Notes under the pieces: generated by a model
What the model was told of the DNA's origin: nothing
Database searches by the model: none
The model's input: only the letters and a program-made list of their open reading frames with translations
DNA from: DASQVO01 sp035640715
GTDB taxonomy: Bacteria; Actinomycetota; Actinomycetes; Streptosporangiales; Streptosporangiaceae
Reading direction: 5' to 3'
DNA length: 11,051 nt
NCBI GenBank assembly: GCA_035640715.1
Contig: DASQVO010000009.1
Location: 1 to 11,051 of the forward strand
Part shown: piece after piece, positions 6,784 through 11,051 of the stretch
Layout: each line of letters begins with the position of its first letter
How positions within the stretch are numbered: position 1 is the stretch's first letter
Made by a program: the position numbers and the translations under genes

Positions 6784-7155
6784 CTAGCTGTGCGCGGTGA
6801 GATCGAATCCCAGGTACTCGGCCGCGTCCTCAGGGTTGGCGAACATGATCGTCTTGTCGTCCAGGTGGATCATGCGGCCGTAGTGTGTTGACATGTTCTC
6901 CTCGAACTCCGCCGCGTCGAAGTAGCCGGGCTCTTCGCCGAGCGCCTCGGAGATCTCCTCATAGTCCACGTCCATGCGGCCCACCGCGTCAACTCTGATC
7001 ATCGAGGGCAGGTAGGTGACGGTCACGTTCGGCTTGGTCGCCATCACCTGCGCGACGACCGCCCCGACCTGGTTGTTCATGAGCGTGAAACCGCACCGGT
7101 TGGAGGCGGTGTTATCGGACTTGTACGGGCTTTCCGCGGTTTTGAACGTGGTCAC
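6784..7155 (-). CDS. prmD: Monooxygenase coupling (effector) protein, MmoB/DmpM family
   Basis: This is a small cofactor-free regulatory subunit of 123 residues that binds the diiron hydroxylase and controls substrate and oxygen access and electron transfer. It fits the MmoB/DmpM family by length, by the fold pattern seen in SNRCGFTLMNNQVGAVVAQV (about 17-36), and by the downstream TVTYLPSMIRVDAVGRMDVD region. The start is GTG 7155, which overlaps the prmC TGA as GTGA. A GAAGGAG lies eight bases upstream inside prmC. An open frame extends further upstream, but it runs in the wrong phase through prmC and is not part of the protein. The fourth position after large subunit, reductase and small subunit is the standard prmABCD/mimABCD order. 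Confidence 0.95.
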   Translation of the reverse strand: MTTFKTAESPYKSDNTASNRCGFTLMNNQVGAVVAQVMATKPNVTVTYLPSMIRVDAVGRMDVDYEEISEALGEEPGYFDAAEFEENMSTHYGRMIHLDDKTIMFANPEDAAEYLGFDLTAHS

Positions 7156-8321
7156 TGTCCCAGCTCCTTCGGTACGTCCAGGTGCAGTTCGGTCACGAGT
7201 GCGGCGAAACGGTTCTTGACGGCGTCCAGCCCGTCCTCGAAGCGTGGCGGCTTGGCGTCCGGCTGCGACCACAGCGGCTGCATCGTCCGGGCCGCGTTGA
7301 TGGCGCGCGGTACCCAGGTGCCGAGCCAGCCCTGCAGGACCGACGTGTTGTGGTCGGCGAACTCGCGGTCATTGACCAGCAGCTCGAACATGGCCCGGGT
7401 GTAGCGCAGGTCTCGCTCGGCGAAGTCGTACTCGGCCGCGCCGACGATCGTCGGCGTCACGAAGTCGCCGTTGCGCGGCGCGGCGTGCTGCACGAGCTGG
7501 CTGCGGAACAGCTCGCCGACCAGCGGCTCGAAGACCACGTTGCCGGCGAAGATGGCCTCGCCCCAGTCCCAGATGCCGGTGAGCTGCTCGGCGACCTCCC
7601 GTACCCCCTGCCAGGCGGGGTCGGAGTTCCACGTCTCGATGTGCGCGGCCCCGTCGAAGTCCGGGATCTCCTCGCTCAGCGTCAGGTTGTACAGCGCCAG
7701 GTCCTGGGCGGCCCGGATCCGGTGCATGCTGTTCACGGAGATCGCATTGTTGTGCATGTTGGTCGGGGCCCGCCGCTGGGCGTTCGCGTACACGTACAGG
7801 CCGAGCCCGTGGTCGACGTGCATCCACGCGCCGACGTTGCGCTCCACGAACCGCACCCAGTTCCGGTTCCACTGCTCGAACGCCTTGGTCTGCCGGGCGT
7901 TCTCCACGTTCTGGTTGACCTGGCGGACGACGTTGGAGTTGTAGCGGTAGAGGGTGAGCTCCCACTCCTCGTTCGGGTCGCGGAACTCGTGCCAGCCGTG
8001 CGCGGGCCAGTCGTAGCCCTTGCCGCCGGAGCCGGGGAACCGCTCGGGCTCGGGCCGGTCCGAGCCCCAGGCCTTCAGCGCGGTCCAGTCCAGCGGGTAA
8101 CCGCCGCGGCCGTCGGCGAACCCGTACAGCCAGCCCTGCGACAGGTAGTGCCGGGGGTCCGGCTGGACCTCGACGGTCACGTCCTCGTAGTGGGACTGCT
8201 TGCGCTTGGCCGGCTTGAAGTAGTTGTACCGGCGGTTGCCCGAGTCCGGGAATTCCTTCGCGCCGGCCTCGGCATCGGTGAAGACCGGCTTCGGAACGCT
8301 GCGCTCTTCCGTGGTAGTCAT
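7152..8321 (-). CDS. prmC: Soluble diiron monooxygenase hydroxylase, small (beta) subunit
   Basis: This 389-residue protein is the beta subunit of the hydroxylase. It pairs with the large subunit, has the same four-helix ferritin-like fold, but lacks the iron ligands. The sequence shows the typical start of the group (GNRRYNYFKPAKRKQSHYED near 28-47), an aromatic-rich middle (WNRNWVRFVERNVGAWMHVDHG region) and the WDWGEAIF and QGWLGTWVPRA segments. No ExxH pair in the right spacing for a diiron site is present, as expected. The start is ATG 8321, with GAAGGA three bases away and a second GAGGA further up. It is coupled to prmD through a 4-base overlap. An 85-base gap with a hairpin separates it from prmB. 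Confidence 0.95.
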   Translation of the reverse strand: MTTTEERSVPKPVFTDAEAGAKEFPDSGNRRYNYFKPAKRKQSHYEDVTVEVQPDPRHYLSQGWLYGFADGRGGYPLDWTALKAWGSDRPEPERFPGSGGKGYDWPAHGWHEFRDPNEEWELTLYRYNSNVVRQVNQNVENARQTKAFEQWNRNWVRFVERNVGAWMHVDHGLGLYVYANAQRRAPTNMHNNAISVNSMHRIRAAQDLALYNLTLSEEIPDFDGAAHIETWNSDPAWQGVREVAEQLTGIWDWGEAIFAGNVVFEPLVGELFRSQLVQHAAPRNGDFVTPTIVGAAEYDFAERDLRYTRAMFELLVNDREFADHNTSVLQGWLGTWVPRAINAARTMQPLWSQPDAKPPRFEDGLDAVKNRFAALVTELHLDVPKELGQ

Positions 8322-8356
8322 GAGTCCTTCTTTCCTCAGTCCAGCTCATATCGCTG

Positions 8357-8396
8357 CCGGATGAGCCGCCGTGACCCGCCGCGGCTCGGGCTCCGG
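8357..8396 (-). promoter_or_regulatory. Intergenic hairpin between prmB and prmC
   Basis: Inner arms 8363-8369 and 8381-8387 form a 7-bp stem with an 11-base loop. Outer arms 8357-8361 and 8392-8396 add 5 bp across a small internal loop. It sits between the prmB stop and the prmC ribosome binding site, with no U tract after it. It is more likely an mRNA processing or stability element than a true terminator. Confidence 0.5.
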
Positions 8397-8406
8397 ATTA
8401 CCTGCG

Positions 8407-9450
8407 TCACTGGCCGGGTTCGCCGGTCGTGGTGAACTTGTCGAAGTAGATCCGCTTCTCCTCCACGCCGAGTGACCCCAGCAGCGGCACCGCGGCCTCC
8501 ACCATCGGCGGGGGCCCGCACACGTAGGCATGCGCTCCGGTCAGGTCCTCGGCATGCCGCTTGACCACATCCGTGATCAGGCCGGTCTCGCCGTCCCACG
8601 CGTCGTCGCCGGACGGCTCGGACAGGGCCGGGATGTATCGGAAACCGGGAAGCTTCTCGGCCAGCTCATGCAGCTCGGACTCGAAGCACAGATCCCGGCG
8701 GCCGCGCGCGCCGTAGAAGAACGTGGCCTTGCGCGTGATGTCGCGCTCGGCCATCGACCTGAGCAGGGACAGGATCGGTGCCATTCCCGCCCCGCCGCCG
8801 ACAAAGACCAGGTCGTTGTCCCCCTCCCGCAGGGTGAACACGCCGAACGGCCCGGTCAGCTCCAGCCGGTCGCCGACCTCGAGCTGGGTGTCGAGGAACT
8901 GGGAGAACCGCCCGTCCGGATAGACCTTGATGACGAACTCGAGCCGCCCGTCCTCCCGGCTGGTCGTGTTGGCCATCGAGAACGACCGGACCTCGTCGGT
9001 GCCGGGGATCGCGATGTCCATGTACTGACCGGGGAAGAACTTGATCTCAGACGGCTCGATCAGCTTCAGGACGAGGTGCCGCATGTCGTGCGTCACCGGA
9101 TCCTTCGAGGTGACCTCCGCCACGCCGTGGGTGATCGGCAGGCCGGAGCGGATCATGTCCTCGTCGTAGTTGAGCAGCTCAATCGTGACGTCCTCGTACA
9201 CATGCGCCCGGCACAGCAGCGTGTAGCCTTCCTCCTTCTCGTAGTCCGGCAGCGCGAAGGTCGAGTACCGGTCATGCTCGATGTCGTCGCCGTCCAGGAT
9301 GAACGACTTGCAGGAGGCGCACTGGCCCTCCTTGCAGCCGTGCATGAGCATGATTCCCTGCTCGGCCGCGCCGCGGAGGACCGTCTGGTCCTCATCGATC
9401 TCGATCTCGATGCCGACCGGCTCGAAGCGAACGACATGCTTGTCGCCCAT
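8407..9450 (-). CDS. prmB: Monooxygenase reductase (NADH:acceptor, FAD and [2Fe-2S])
   Basis: This 347-residue electron-transfer subunit takes electrons from NAD(P)H through FAD and a plant-type [2Fe-2S] cluster to the hydroxylase. Domain order is ferredoxin (about 5-95), FAD-binding (about 105-210), then NAD-binding (about 212-340). Cluster ligands are Cys 39, 44, 47 (CKEGQCASC) and Cys 80. The flavin motif is RSFSMAN (155-161), with GPFGVF at 200-205. Nucleotide motifs are VGGGAGMAP (217-225) and VCGPPPM (310-316). I chose ATG 9450 over the in-frame GTG 9456 because GAGGTGA sits at the right distance and overlaps that GTG. It is separated from prmA by 88 bases and from prmC by 85 bases, each holding a hairpin, so the reductase may be set to a different level from the hydroxylase subunits. 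Confidence 0.96.
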   Translation of the reverse strand: MGDKHVVRFEPVGIEIEIDEDQTVLRGAAEQGIMLMHGCKEGQCASCKSFILDGDDIEHDRYSTFALPDYEKEEGYTLLCRAHVYEDVTIELLNYDEDMIRSGLPITHGVAEVTSKDPVTHDMRHLVLKLIEPSEIKFFPGQYMDIAIPGTDEVRSFSMANTTSREDGRLEFVIKVYPDGRFSQFLDTQLEVGDRLELTGPFGVFTLREGDNDLVFVGGGAGMAPILSLLRSMAERDITRKATFFYGARGRRDLCFESELHELAEKLPGFRYIPALSEPSGDDAWDGETGLITDVVKRHAEDLTGAHAYVCGPPPMVEAAVPLLGSLGVEEKRIYFDKFTTTGEPGQ

Positions 9451-9452
9451 GG

Positions 9453-9459
9453 TCACCTC
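9453..9459 (-). promoter_or_regulatory. Ribosome binding site deciding the prmB start
   Basis: GAGGTGA on the minus strand, with its GAGG core five bases before ATG 9450, overlaps the alternative GTG at 9456. It therefore argues for the shorter protein. Confidence 0.7.
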
Positions 9460-9483
9460 ACGATTGGCACTGCGTGGCGTGGC

Positions 9484-9520
9484 GGCAGGAGGGCCGGAAC
9501 CTCACCTCCGGCCCTCTGCC
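9484..9520 (-). promoter_or_regulatory. Strong intergenic hairpin between prmA and prmB
   Basis: Arms 9489-9498 and 9507-9516 pair perfectly over 10 bp with an 8-base loop. After one bulged base, 9484-9487 pairs with 9517-9520 for four more. The stem is mostly G/C and lies about 20 bases after the prmA stop codon. No U run follows, and a ribosome binding site and prmB come next, so it looks like an attenuator or an mRNA 3'-end protector rather than the end of the operon. Confidence 0.65.
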
Positions 9521-9538
9521 TGCCGGGCCTGCTCTGGC

Positions 9539-11051
9539 TCAGCCGTCCGTCGGGGCCGGCCGGCCCGCCGGGCCGCCGCGGATGTAGTTGGCGTGGAACG
9601 CGGCGCGCTCCTCATCGGACATCTCGTTGAGCAGCACGTTCGGGCTCTGGAACGGCGGCATGCGGCGCAGGTGGTCCAGGGTCCACATCTTCTTCGCCTC
9701 GCCCAGGTGCAGATGCGGCTGCGCCACCATGGTTGTGCCGTCGTCGCGGACGTGGCCCATGTCGCTCACCACGTCGGCCCAGTTCCAGCCGTGGTAGAGG
9801 GTCTCCCACTCGCGGTGGCCGATGAGCTGGCCCATGTTCGGCGTCTGGCGGCCCTGGTAGGTCGGGCGGAACGCGGTGGCGTCCGTCCAGTGACAGGCTT
9901 GCGAGCAGTACGTGCGCCACTGCCCGTCGACCTGGTCCATGACCATGTCCTCACGGATCAGGCACGGCACCATGCAGGTCCAGCAGCGGTGCGGATACTG
10001 GTAGTCGACATCCTCGGCCACGATCGGATGGTGCCCGTTCGGGACCGACAGGCGGTTGTAGTTCTCCCACCACTTGCCGTACTTGTCGTACCAGCCCGGG
10101 TACTTGTACTCGAACCACTCGAAGTCTTCGTCGGTCATCGGGTCGATCCGCCAGTAGTTGGCGAGCCACCCGGTGGCGAAGAACTGCGCGACCTCGTGCA
10201 CGTAGCCCTTGTTCCAGATGCGGTTCCATGCCTCTTCGATGAGGTCGTGCGGGATGACCAGGCCGTACTTCTCTAGCGGCACGAGGTAGCTGCGGTAGTA
10301 GTCGTCGTAGATCCAGCGGCGCCACATCTCCGCGTAGGACTCGCGGTCCTTACGGCGGTCCTTGGTGCCGTACTCGATGAACGTGCCGATGGCGGCGTCG
10401 ACCACCGCGTGGTTGTTCCACCACGCGTAGCGCAGGTCTCGCTCGAGAAGCTGGTGGTTGCTCTCGTCCGACAGGGCCATCAGCAGGGTGGCGTAGCCGT
10501 TGCTGATGTGCCGCGACTCGTCCGACTGCACCGAGTGGAACACCGTCGGCAGCAGGTAGTCGCCGTTCGCGGCGGCCTCGGCCGGCATGGCCACGAACAG
10601 CGTGTTGGTGAACGCCGTCTCGGCCACGATCGTCAGGTAGATGCTCGCCGCGGTGATCGCGTCACCGGTGATGAAGCCCTCGGCGAACTGGCGGCCGATC
10701 GTGCCGCAGTAGTCATTCTGGAAGTTGCGCAGGCTGCTGTTGAATCCGGCCGGGTCGATGTAGTTGTTCATGTACAGGCGCTTGAGGTTCTGCTGGATCG
10801 TCGAGTGCCTGACCTCGTCGATCATCTGGATCGCCTGGCCGTTGTGCAACTCCGGGTTCGGGACCGTGCGGAACAGCAGGGGCATCGCCCGCGCCGCCGA
10901 GATCTCTGGTAGCGGGATGATCGACAGGAACAGCTTCTGCCATTCCAGCCAGCGCTCCTGTACCTGCCGGAACATGTTGCCGCGGATCGCGCCGTCCTGG
11001 GCGCCGTAGACCCGGTGGTCCTTTTCTTCCTGCATCGGGAAGTAGGACCGC
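9539..11051 (-). CDS. prmA: Soluble diiron monooxygenase hydroxylase, large (alpha) subunit (5' end cut by window edge)
   Basis: This is the catalytic subunit that binds the carboxylate-bridged diiron centre and hydroxylates the substrate with O2. The frame is open to the right edge, and the five codons before Met 11035 (RSYFP) also fit the family, so about 50 N-terminal residues lie outside. Counting from that Met, the six iron ligands are in canonical spacing: Glu 44, Glu 74 and His 77 (DEVRH), Glu 139, Glu 173 and His 176 (DESRH). Thr 143 matches the conserved active-site Thr (T213 of methane monooxygenase). A C-terminal Cys group (351, 354, 358, 377, 381) resembles a YHS-type motif. The order A-B-C-D and close resemblance to PrmA/MimA place it in the propane/acetone/phenol-oxidising group rather than true methane or toluene enzymes. 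Substrate is not resolved. Confidence 0.96.
   Translation of the reverse strand, partial: RSYFPMQEEKDHRVYGAQDGAIRGNMFRQVQERWLEWQKLFLSIIPLPEISAARAMPLLFRTVPNPELHNGQAIQMIDEVRHSTIQQNLKRLYMNNYIDPAGFNSSLRNFQNDYCGTIGRQFAEGFITGDAITAASIYLTIVAETAFTNTLFVAMPAEAAANGDYLLPTVFHSVQSDESRHISNGYATLLMALSDESNHQLLERDLRYAWWNNHAVVDAAIGTFIEYGTKDRRKDRESYAEMWRRWIYDDYYRSYLVPLEKYGLVIPHDLIEEAWNRIWNKGYVHEVAQFFATGWLANYWRIDPMTDEDFEWFEYKYPGWYDKYGKWWENYNRLSVPNGHHPIVAEDVDYQYPHRCWTCMVPCLIREDMVMDQVDGQWRTYCSQACHWTDATAFRPTYQGRQTPNMGQLIGHREWETLYHGWNWADVVSDMGHVRDDGTTMVAQPHLHLGEAKKMWTLDHLRRMPPFQSPNVLLNEMSDEERAAFHANYIRGGPAGRPAPTDG

Noticed and set aside
7182..8435. 417-codon plus-strand open frame opposite prmC
   Set aside because: It is a shadow of prmC, whose protein is clearly recognisable; the antisense product has no family features.
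1..11051. CRISPR array, tRNA/rRNA genes, insertion sequences, attachment sites
   Set aside because: No spaced direct repeats, cloverleaf or rRNA sequence, transposase or terminal inverted repeats were seen on reading either strand.

Overview
The window comes from a high-GC Gram-positive bacterium, almost certainly an actinomycete. The grounds are heavy G/C at third codon positions, frequent GTG starts with strong GA-rich ribosome binding sites, and best family matches to actinobacterial proteins. All ten genes lie on the minus strand, so transcription runs from the right end (11051) to the left end (1). No RNA genes, insertion sequences or CRISPR arrays were seen.

The right three quarters is one operon for a soluble diiron monooxygenase of the propane / small-molecule group (prmABCD of Gordonia and Rhodococcus, mimABCD of Mycobacterium). 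In transcription order it holds: the large hydroxylase subunit prmA (5' end outside the window), the reductase prmB, the small hydroxylase subunit prmC, the coupling protein prmD, a metal-dependent amidohydrolase-family protein, a MIP18/DUF59 protein with a long extra C-terminal region, a zinc alcohol dehydrogenase, and a divergent GroEL. Three junctions are 4-base ATGA/GTGA overlaps: prmC/prmD, amidohydrolase/DUF59 and DUF59/adh. Three gaps of about 85 to 115 bases carry stable hairpins: prmA-prmB, prmB-prmC and adh-groEL. The last gap is extraordinarily rich in G and C runs.

The proposed joint function is as follows. PrmA and PrmC form the diiron hydroxylase. PrmB passes electrons from NADH through FAD and [2Fe-2S]. 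PrmD tunes the hydroxylase. The dehydrogenase oxidises the alcohol product, plausibly 2-propanol to acetone. The GroEL, and possibly the DUF59 protein, help fold or metallate the hydroxylase. The substrate cannot be fixed from sequence, because close relatives act on propane, acetone, phenol or cyclic ethers.

One base after the groEL stop comes an NRAMP-type Mn/Fe transporter (mntH) with an apparent TTG start. After a 65-base gap comes a dienelactone-hydrolase-family protein that runs off the left edge. The tight groEL-mntH junction is the most unusual part of the layout and suggests that metal import may be coupled to the metalloenzyme operon.
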